A stretch of 64,000 nt of DNA from Bolinopsis microptera. Lineage: Eukaryota; Ctenophora; Tentaculata; Lobata; Bolinopsidae. Location: the NCBI RefSeq assembly GCF_026151205.1, contig NC_087074.1, forward strand, positions 5,456,001 to 5,520,000, given 5' to 3'. How positions within the stretch are numbered: the stretch's first letter is position 1; each line of letters starts with the position of its first letter. Positions 12,301 through 24,300 of the stretch are shown here, one piece after another. The position numbers and the translations under genes were made by a program. Under the pieces are notes generated by a model. That model saw nothing but the letters and a program-made list of their open reading frames with translations. It ran no database searches and was not told the origin of the DNA.

Positions 12301-15300
12301 ATCATATTATTATGTATCATTAAACTATTTCAGAATGCGAGTGTAACATGAAAGGTTCAACATCAGTTCAGTGTAACTCTGCCGGTCAGTGCCCCTGTCA
12401 GCCTACTGTTCAGGGTCTCAAGTGTGATGAGTGCAAGGTTAGTGACCAAATTAGTGACCAAATTAGCCAACAAATTAGCCAGCAAATAATACCTATTTTT
12501 ACTGAGCTTGGAATTAATTTGTAATGATTTTCTCCTGCAGCCTGGTTTCTTCAACTTCATGGATGGTGGATGTGAGCCTTGCAACTGTAACGAGTACGGA
12601 GTAGTTGATCCGGACGCACCGTGTAATCCGATTTCCGGACAGTGTAGCTGTATTGACGGACAGACCAGGATCAACTCCCGGACTTGTGACGGGTGTCCTA
12701 AGGGGTACTTCATGCTGGATGCCACCACCTGCCAAAGTATGTTTTGTTCTGTTGCATTCACTTCTTTTCTACATTTTCTTTCAGATTTTAGGATAATGCA
12801 TCTCTGTCATAAAATAAGCTCTGTCGGCAATTTTAACAACCACGCCATTTCCTGACGTCAATATATTATTCAGGTTGCGGATGTCATCCCTACGGCTCAT
12901 CAGATGACAGTGAGTGTAGCCTGTACGAGGGTCAGTGTGACTGTGGAGCTAATGTAGTCGGGACAAAGTGCGACCAGTGCGGTGTAAGTGTTTAACTTTT
13001 AGCAAATCACAAGACCAGCAAAACTAAATATTTACGACATTTGTACAAGTCCCCTCGATCACCACTCTCTTTTAAGTGCTAAGAACTAACCCTCACTCTC
13101 CACCACAGCCAGGTTTCTACGGTCTGAACCTGGTTGGTATCCAGGAATGTCAGTCCTGTGAGTGTGACCCTGAGGGGTCTCTGAACGCCGTGTGTGACAC
13201 GTTCGGACAGTGCCAGTGTAAGGAGGGGTACGGTACTCTCAACAGCAGGACCTGTGAGGGCTGCCCTGATGGCATGTACGTCCAGGATGGAGTCTGTGTT
13301 CGTAAGTCTGCTTTATTATCAGAGTTATTAAAGTTCTGGGTAGCTTGGATCTTCTGATAAAACAATAATATTTTGCATATTTGTGTTTATTTTTAACTCG
13401 TAAAAACAAAAAAGTTATCGGGAGCTACTGAGCTACTTTCCTCTCTGTTAAAACTGTTTTGTCCCGCAGCTTGTGGTTGTGATCCCCGAGGGGCTCTCTC
13501 TCAGTCTTGCAGACCTGATGGTACCTGCTCCTGTGGACCCAACGTGGACTCTGCTAAGTGTGATCAGTGCTCAGTAAGTCCCTTCAACCTGCTACCTTCA
13601 CTTTATCTGTTAGACCCGATCTACATCTAAATTACATCAGTGAAATTTATCAATAAACGTCCAACTGTAAACCTACAAAACCTTTTCCCCTCAGAGTGGC
13701 TACTTCTTCGGAGATCAGAACCTGGTGGGATGTATCGAGTGTGGGTGTGATAACACCGGTACACTTGGAGCCAGTGGAGAGTGTAACACCAACACCGGAC
13801 AGTGCAGCTGTTTGGAGGACCCTACTATCTACTTCATCGACCCCCGGAGATGTGAACCTTGTGGAGAGAACCAGTTTGCCAAGAATGGCAGGTGTACAGG
13901 TGAGCTTTACTCAACTTTTGAAATATTTTGTGACTGGATATATTTTGCTTGTGTTTTCGTTTTATGGCCGTTTTTAGGTTTTTTAATTACTAAACTATTT
14001 TCTCTCGCTAGATTGTGGCTGTCACCCAACCGGATCTGTGGATCTGCAGTGTGACTTTGAGAGTGGTCAATGTCTGTGCGAAGAAGGAGCGTATGGTATC
14101 AAGTGTGACGCTTGCCAGGTTAGCGTTGTTTTAATAGCTCAATCCATCTCGAAACATCTCCCATTTATTGTTTCCCGCTTCCTCCTCCAACTAATTTAAA
14201 CAACATAACTTTAAAGAAGAAGCATTTACCTACTACTAATACAGTAACTAGCTTAAATGAAATTGAGCAGCAATTAAGGAATCGTTTACGACGATTTTAA
14301 AAACAATCAGAAATAGTACAGAGATTCAATAAAACAAATGAAAATAAAGCAGTCTTCGTTCGAGCGCTGGTATATTAAGCTTTAATGCTCCCTTCGGAAA
14401 GTAACTTGCAAACCCTTTAACTCTTAAATCATAAACAGAAGTCTCCTTATAATAACTTAGTATCGCTACCTACGCAATAACCAAACAAAATGACTAAATA
14501 TTAACAGTATGTGGTAGCACTGGTTGGCCTTGTTTTCGCTTTAACTTTCCCCTCGGACATGATATTAGTGAGAACAGTGTTCGGACATGCAAACGTGTTC
14601 GGCACCTCATTACCCTTTATAATCCCCCGGAGAACATCTCTCCAGTACCACCTAATGTTCCGACTCCTCACAATGAAGATGAGTGGGTTGACACAGCTGT
14701 TAGCAATAGCCAGCCCGGTAGTGAGCAGGTACATGATTCTCCAGCCTTCCTCCTGGAATCTGTTCATGATGATGTCCCCCAGAGTGACCTCCTGGAACAG
14801 GAAACTGAGGATTAGGACGGTTCTGGGGAGGAAACAGAGGACTGTACTACTTGTCAGGAGAATAACTGTCACAGCACCTGCTCTCTTCTCCTTAATATAA
14901 GGAGTTTCCTCCTGGCTTGCTCCTCCTTTCCTCCGCAGAAGTTCGAGGCCGGTGAGAATGCAGCTGACCAGTGTGGGGATGAGAGGGAGGCAGGTGGAGA
15001 TGAGCTCGTAAGTGAAGATAAGGATCCCGCTCTTCAGGTCCACTGTGCCCGCTCTGAAGCTGACTTGGTCCGCCACATCTACACTGCCTGGGGGTAAAAA
15101 TTAATTATTAATTATTATTAGCCACTTAACTTGAAACATGTTTCCCTCTTGAGTTTAAAGTACCCACCAATGCGGAAGATCAGGGTAGCTTTGTAAGCCA
15201 GATGAGGGTCATCACACAGCCAGAAGGGTAACACGAACATGACCACACAGAGGAAGAGGTACCCCACTAGGGAGGCGGACACCGCGTGTCTGTTCAGGAC

Positions 15301-18300
15301 TCGGAAGGGACTCCGCACTAGCATGCACCTGCTCACGCTCATCAGTGTGAACTGGAACAAACTGAACCGCATCTGGGGAGATGGGGTGATAAGCGATAAA
15401 ATAGGGGATAACTAGAATAGGGGATAACTATTATAGCTTTATAGGATAAAAATGATATTATGACCTGATATCGTGTTTTCATTGGATCCACCAGGACGAA
15501 GCAACCAAATAAATGGAACATTATACTGGGCTATACAGTGTATAGCCCAGTATTATAGTATACAGAACACTCACCACAACATTGTACATCATGGATATGA
15601 CTTTGAAGAAGAAGAAGGATTTGTTGACAACGCTGGTAAGTTTAATAGCCCGGAAACTGATGAGGTTCTGGAAAGTGCCGAGGACGGTGCAGTTGATGAA
15701 GTCTGTGGTACAGAGCACCACGAACAGCAGGGTCGGCACGTCCTTTATGTTCTTGTTTCGGAGCAGGAAGATTATAATGAGGAGGTTTGTTGAAGAGCCT
15801 ACCAGTGTGAAGAGTAGGTTGATTCCGCCTATATACAGCTGAGACAGAAGATTATACAGTTTATGAAAATAAAACATAAGAACTAAGAAACTTGTTTTAT
15901 CATTTCAAGCGGTTTAACCAGAAAATAACAATTTCATGGAAGTGCAGAGCCGTAACTCTAAAATACTTAAATTCCTTGAAATGTTAGGCTGTTTAACACT
16001 ATATGTTGCTATCACCATAGCAACACATAGCAACTTTACCTCTTTAGGATCCTCAACAATAGATTCATAGCGGTCAGAATCTTCTAAGAACTCGTCATGG
16101 TTACTGATGTGACAGTAGGAAACTCCTGACATGATGGTTTCATTTGCCATACCCCTGCAATATCTGGAGTAGAAGAGATAAACTTTACAGCGATAGTTTG
16201 ATTAAGTAGTGCAAGTTTGAGACACTGGAACAGTAAGAACTCGGTAAACAGTGCAAAGCGATAATGTCTAGTCCTGGTACAGGCTACGGAGGTAATGGAT
16301 TTTGAACTATAATGGTAGCAGCCAATATAAGAGCTCATTACATCATTATTATAGGGAACATAATATGGTCAAGTTGGTTACCCCAAGCGTTCAATATTTG
16401 AATGAATGAACAAAATTACACATATTTCGGTTCGGGTTAATGACTTCATCAAAATTAAAATAAATCCATCAGTTTTCAATATTTTTGCATGAAATTTTCG
16501 GAATCGATTAAGAATTGCATTTCAAGCTTATTATGGGCAGCGATTTTGTATTTAGACCTCCAAAAAGATAAGGATATAGGACATATGAAAGTATATCCCC
16601 GCCCTCAAAACAGGAAAAAACCTACATTTTTATAAAAACCTACATTTTTATTAAAGTATATAAATATACTTTAATATGCCCCCCCCCCCCCCCCCCAAGT
16701 AAGCGAAATGCTTTATCAATTATACTGCATTGATTAAATTGATAGAGTTAGCGAGTGAAGTTTCTCGTTCAATCACAAATATATTAAAGAACTTGAAACT
16801 AAATGCAAACGGTATTTATACGAGACAAATAAACCGGATTCATGAAACTTTAATGAATCTGATGACAACTAATTAAGATTTCGTGTCATAACCCGGGACA
16901 GGTAGGTACAACGTCAGCACCTTATTAAGAAGTTTCTAAAGAATAGCGAGTTATTCAGTTCCCCGGTTAACTCGCACTTTAGTTTCTAACTTCAATAAAG
17001 GTTTTTAGAAAATCGAGCGTTTTATCCCCTTATTAGAGAAAAATATCAGCCAGCTTGGTGCTACAAGTCTCTCTAAATAACTTATTACGCGCATGAAGCA
17101 GCTGACAATTCGCCCACGTGCTGATTCTTCATGCTCAATTACTGGTTACGACTACCTTTTTATCAGGGAGATCATCCAGGCATGTTATCTGGTGAAGGGG
17201 TGACGTAAAGTACAGTTTTTCAAATGTATGGAGGAATCGCAATACATCTACCACGAACTTAAAAGGAGACGTTATTCGAAATAAAATACACTTTGTGTTT
17301 CGCTCATAAAGCTCATCCTTAAAATAACGGTCTCTTGTGCTTCAATAGTCAGCACTATTCAACACATACAACGTATTTTTGTTTTGCTAACAAAATTGAC
17401 CAGATTGTGAGATATTCTCAGATCAGACACACTAAAAACTGATCCATTGTCCTTGTCTTGGGAACGAATCAATGGTGACAAGCAGTGCGATCTACAATCT
17501 TCATAATCAGACCATAGTTTTAATTTTCATTGTCTAAAATTGCAAACATGTGTTCAAAATCTAGGTAAACTATAGGTAAAAATATAATATTAATCAGTCT
17601 TGTAGATCTAACCAGTATTTTTGTTGTCCTCTCAAAAACCTGGTTCAAATAATGTAGTTCAGGACGGTTACACAGATAAGTACTTTCGTAACCGTGTCGG
17701 TATAGAGACAAAATATATTGATCACATTACGTCGTTCATCCTTAATAAACATGATATTTGCACTAGTCGCTCTCAGGGTTGTCAGACATGTCAGAGATAC
17801 CAGACTTCATTAAGTGGTACCGGGAGTACTGTTAAATTGTACAGGACAAATTTTAATGGTTGCGTTCAAAATATTGCGTGAAAGGAGACAGCAAACTGTT
17901 ATAATTCCTGGAACTATTTGGTCATTCTCTCTGCTGAAAGCGGAAACGACTGATAGCAGTCGAAGTTAGCAATCTCACGTAGATGATCCACTCTGTAAGA
18001 AGATTAGGAGACAGCTGCGTTCTCTATAAAATGTTTAGGCAGAACAGTTTAAAGTTTCGACAGAAAAAAATGCTTGTTCTTAATCGGGGACTTAACAGTT
18101 GTGTGCCTTTGGATAGTATAGATACTAGTGAACTGGTATCTACAGATAAGATAAAAATCAGCGAGTATAATGATTCAGATTGTTATCAAAACAAGACTAT
18201 TAACATAATATTAAAAAAATCAGAGAAACGGCAGAGAAAAACAAAATCCTACAATGAAATCATGCAAATTAGTAGCTGGACGCTGAATCAGCTAATAATT

Positions 18301-21300
18301 ACGATTGGGGCAACAGAGAATTATAGAATTTGCACGAATCATCGAGGGTGGTCCACAATCAAACATCTAAAGATAGACGGCAGGTCACAAATAGCCCGTA
18401 GTCGTTCAGTGCAGATAGATCTAAATCAGGGGGGGTGTCAGGACCGTGTATGTCAGGTCAATCTCAGCCTCCTGACTCAGACCGTATCATTCCATTAAAT
18501 GCACCCGTTCTCCGTGGCTTGGTCGCAACTACCCAATATCTAAGTAAAGATATACGAGGATTTAAGAGAAACGATATCAAGCTAAGAGACATGTGAGCTG
18601 TGACAAATGTGTTTAAATCAGCGGGAGAGTTGGTACATGGAGCGAGGTCAATTAGGTGGCTGTTGGTAGATATTTGATGTTGCATTGCAATTACACGTGG
18701 GACAGGTTGATTATCCAACTTTCTAACAGAGTACAAACCTACCACAAGATCACGCACAGATCGTCTTTCAAAGCAACGCAAACAAGGCTACTAGCCGAGG
18801 AAATGAGACATTTTGACATTTCGACTAATAACGATACTGGCCACGGGGAAATGAATTAAAAGAAACCTCTCTGTTAAAACAAACACCGGTCTAGGTTTGA
18901 GGTACTAACCTTTATTCGCTTATTCGTTTAACTTTAACCTCAAATCTTACTTGTTCGATTATGTTAGACCATGCTATAAAATACAGCCTTGGTATAATTC
19001 CCAATAAGAAAAGAGGTTTTCAAAAGCTAGTTAATAGTGGGTCAATTCAAAACTTTCAAAAAGAATATTGATCGAAATATCTCGGTAGTCAAAATTCTCC
19101 AAAGTGTGCGTTTTGAGTCGCGTTTTAAGCGCGCAAATTGTCGCTTCTTTAAGTTTTAAGGCTTCTTGCGACATAGGGTCGTGATCTTGTGAGGTTTCTA
19201 TATGAAATTGCACAGAAATGAAGCTGTACATCCACTAAATGCCATTAAAATTTACCTCTAAAATTGATTCAAAAATATTGAAATGAAGCCCCAAAATCTA
19301 CCAAAATGGTACCAGATAGAATTGCATTTTTCGTGGGACCATCGTGACAAAATATTTAAAAATGAGTAAAAGTAATAGTCTAACCCTCTCTACCGCAGGA
19401 CGGATACTTCGACCTAAGCCAGGGATGTCTGCCCTGCAACTGCGACGTTAAGAACACTATAGGAGAGGACCCCAGGTGTAGCTCGGACGGACAATGTCTG
19501 TGTATCCCCGGACTCGCCTACACGGACTCTACCAAATGTACCACGTGCCTAGAAGGAACTTACCAGAGCGAAGGACAATGCTTACGTGAGTTGTATATTA
19601 CTATTAATATAGACTACCAACTTTTAGGGCAATAGATACGGGAGTTGTTTAGTGCTACGATATTAATAATCGGGACGTTCCTCATTAATAACCACTAATG
19701 AAGGAGGTTGCAACTTGCTGCACAGTGCTCTGACAGAATTACCTCTGAATTACTTCTAAAATATTGTGGTAATGTGAACGAAACCTTTATATCGTCCCTT
19801 ATATAGCCCCGGGTGAGGTCAATAGTAGTCGCTGATAATTAGATATTGATAGGTCACGGAATATTTGGTTGTCTTATATATACGTATATACAAGACAACC
19901 TAATCTAGAACCTAATATAGTGGAGCAGGAACATTGAACCTAAATAATGGTACCAGACATCAACATAGTGGTACTTGCAGTCAAAATTTACGGACACACT
20001 GGGTACGATAACCCTTGATTCAATAATGGTACCATTATCCGAATCAATACGCAAAACAGCCAAGACACAGCCATTTCAGCAGAAACTGCTTTGATTAACC
20101 TGCCGTAGCTTTATTATACCGCAGCCGAGAAAAGCGGGCCCTAGAGAATCCCACCTTTTAGTGGACAATTCTACTGCAATTTCACGGTTTTAGCGAGGCC
20201 AGGTTTTCTATTAGTTAAGAGCCTGTTTTTAATTACCAGCGTTGACGATGCAAAGAAGGCGCATACCAGAAGTAATATAGTGTAGCGTAACGAGTAGTTA
20301 AGACAAGAATATAATTTATGGGACCATCTGTGAATTAATAGAGAACTGGTTACAAAACTTTCTTATTGTGACCGGAGCTGTAAACTTGTTTCACAAGTAC
20401 AATGTACAAGTAACAGTACCTGAGTAGTGAGTACCAGTAATTACATATAACTAGTGGCTGAATGGTACCAGCTACACAAGTACAATGTACAAGTACCAGT
20501 ACCTGAGTAGTGAGTACCAGTAATTACATATAACTAGTGGCTGAATGGTACCTGCTACACAAGTACAATGTACAAGTACCAGTACCTGAGTAGTGAGTAC
20601 CAGTAATTACATTTAACTTGTGGCTGAATGGTACCTGCTACACGGAGTACATTGTACAAGTACCAGTACCTGAGTAGTGAGTACCAGTAATTACATTTAA
20701 CTTGTGGCTGAATGGTACCTGCTACACGGAGTACATTGTACAAGTACCAGTACCTGAGTAGTGAGTACCAGTAATTACATTTAACTTGTGGCTGAATGGT
20801 ACCTGCTACACGGAGTACATTGTACAAGTACCAGTACCTGAGTACCAGTAATTACATTTAACTTGTGGCTGAATGGTACCTGCTACACGGAGTACATTGT
20901 ACAAGTACCAGTACCTGAGTAGTGAGTACCAGTAATTACATATAACTTGTGGCTGAATGGTACCAGCTACACAAGTACATTGTACAAGTACCAGTACCTG
21001 AGTAGTGAGTACCAGTAATTACATATAACTAGTGGCTGAATGGTACCTGCTACACAAGTACAATGTACAAGTACCAGTACCTGAGTAGTGAGTACCAGTA
21101 ATTTCATTTAACTTGTGGCTGAATGGTACCTGCTACACGGAGTACATTGTACAAGTACCAGTACCTGAGTACCAGTTATTACATATAACTATTGGCTGAA
21201 TGGTACCTGCTACACGGAGTACATTGTACAAGTACCAGTACCTGAGTACCAGTTATTACATATAACTAGTGGCTGAATGGTACCTGCTACACGGAGTACA

Positions 21301-24300
21301 TTGTACAAGTACCAGTACCTGAGTACCAGTTATTACATATAACTAGTGGCTGAATGGTACCTGCTACACGGAGTACATTGTACATTGTACATTGTACATT
21401 GTACATTTTACAATGTACAATGTGCAGCTACACGGAGTACAAAGTCCCTAGTGCTCCTGATTTTAACGACTAACGAGTATTTTATTGTTCAATGAAACAG
21501 ATGGAATGGTATTGTCTTGAGAATTTACCTTTTAAAAAGAAAGTATACATCGACTTTTGACTTTTAACATAAATCAAATGGGTTGAATTATGGTGGTAAG
21601 TAAATTGTTTAATTTAGGTAGAAAATTAAAACAATATAAGCAAGAATATAAAAAAACAAGACTCTTTAAAGGAAACAATATCCTTTGTTCATGGCAAAAC
21701 TTTAATGGGTCGAGTTACTGTATAAAACACATCCACTTGACTCCTGGAGGCTGTTTGACTCAGGTCTCAGATATACCCTATCTGACCAATGTAACATATA
21801 AACCCAGGATGCACTACATGAAGAATTCGTTGTAACTTTGTTTGAAAAGCATTAATATCATTAGTGATTAGGCTCCTGGTCGAATAGATGCTAACATATA
21901 AGTTATACGGTACATAAAACAATAAATTCGCATGTTTTGTTCGTTATATGATATAACAAAACATGCGAATTTATTGTTTTATGTACCGTTGGAGAACCGA
22001 TCGATCTGACATCGGCAATTTTTTAATAATGTGGTGTTTTTAATATTTTTGAGACCGTATAAATACGTCCTTTTTTATTTCATTTCATTTCGTAATAACC
22101 AATAGTAGGGCAGGGGCCAGGGCACCAAGCCATGTGCAATAATCTCTAAAAGTACCATGATGTTTTATTTACCCATCGAGCAATATACTTGAAGCTAGAA
22201 TCGTTACAGGTGCCAGGTGCCTGCACCATAAACCATTCGAGATTGGATTAAAACTGGTCAGGAAATGAAAGCCCTCTTTTGTTTACGGCCCTTTATTCAC
22301 CGCAACGTTCTATTCATTAACCCTAAACGCGAGCTAGCTTTCGTACAAAGTGCAGGTGTGTTCTCCCAATTTAAGTGTGGTGTAACAATAACCCCTAGTG
22401 GTTTTGATCTTTCACACATGGTGGAACATGATGTTCTTAAATTTCTTTTTTGGTCGATATACAAGAACTATCGCTGAAATCCATCAATAAGCATCAGAAT
22501 TAACTGCCGGCCCTAGCCTGAGAAACTTCTTTTTGGGAAACCCATAAAATGCAGAAATTGGCTAAGCTGTGATAAAATTGTTAAAAACCTTCAATTCTGG
22601 ACTGGGCTTAAGCAGAAAATGGATGAGCTGCAATCTGCATCTGCGTTGATACCAACCATAAACTATTGCTTTCCGAAATATAGTGGAAAAAAGCTTGCAA
22701 TGCGGTTTATTTCTTGTCAATTATTAGAATTATGGTATAATTATAATCAATTTAATTAATAGACGAGCTGTGGGTCGTTCTCCTCTCTACGTGATTATCA
22801 CCGGTTATAGTAATAATTATCAACTATTTATCTCATCAGTAGGCGAGAAACTAGCTGTCCTTATACTCTTGACATACGATTTCTTAATTCTTATTATGTT
22901 GAAGCTTTGAAGGATAATTATCAATTGCTGACAATATTATTAACTAATTACTATTTACTAATTACTAATTACTAATTATTAATTACCCCGCAGCTTGTGA
23001 CTGTAACATGGGAGGCTCTGTCAGCGGAGTGTGTGATAAGACTAGTGGGCAGTGTGAATGTCTGAGCAAGGTCACCGGACGCAGTTGTGACCAGTGCCAG
23101 GTAGGACAAAACACTAACCCCCCCCCCCCAACACCCACAACATCCACACCCCGGACCCCAGCCCCCCCCCCCCCCCCCCCCACAACACTTGAACAATAAG
23201 AACACCACTAAACTAATACATATTATATCTGTAAAGACATATAATTTATAGTCGACAAAACGGGTTCTGGGGTTAAATTACGTTAGGTTCGGAGTACGTC
23301 GTAGTTAGAGTTATTGTAAGAGTATTGTAAGGTTTGGTCAGAGCATTGGTTATGAAGTCTGACGGGATATTGGAGACTCCAACTTGGAGTTAGTAACTAA
23401 CTGAATGGGGCTTTTTTCGGCTACCGGACAATTGAATCCAATTAAGACAATTTAGACTAACCCTAACTTTAACCCTAACCTTAACCCTAACCTTAACCCT
23501 AACCTTAACCTTAACCCTAACCCTAACCCTAACCCTAACCCTAAGTCCTAACCAACTAAGCTAATTGGTTAGTGGGAACTAGGTTCAATTGGGTCAAGTT
23601 GTCGAAATACCCCCAGCACTTCATCACCAACTCAACCCGGAAGTAAACCCTCCTTTTCAGGGTGATACATACGGAGTGAACTCAGGAGAGGGATGCTCAC
23701 CTTGCAACTGTAACCCCGAGGGTACAGAGGGAAGGAGCACAGCATGTGATCACGTGACCGGACAGTGTGACTGTATTGAAGGGCAAAACAGGTGAGGGAT
23801 GTTTATATTGTTATACGACTGCGGTTGTGTTAGTAGCAGTGCCGTTATTTTAATTTTTAATGATGACACTCTTGAGTGTCTATTCTGATGTTCTGCAGAT
23901 GTTGTATATATATATGAAAATGATTTTACTCATTTGTAGTGCGTCAAACTCTTTCGTCTGATTATTGAACTAATATCACCTTCGGTTTTATCAGTTATAT
24001 AATCACAGTGCTACAAAGTTGTGAGATCATCGTACATAATCTAGGCGATTATCTTTAGTGGGATTTTGATAAGATGACCAGTCTTACTCCTAATTTCGCT
24101 ACAGTTATGAAGAATTCCCATTCCAGTGTTATCGTGTAATCTGTATAGTCCGTAGGGGGGATGTTTTCATATTATCACATTAATTAAGGGGGAATGGTTT
24201 TCTATAGTAATAAATGCGAAGTGACAACCAGTTGTAACTAAGAACAGCTACCAAGTAACAAGTAATAAATACAAAGTTCAAGCGATTTGTAACAAGTAAC

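Noticed and set aside
17983..18498. 171-codon plus-strand frame in gene A intron 17
   Set aside because: No recognisable domain, no signal, AT-rich composition like the intron; could be chance. Kept only as an intron note.
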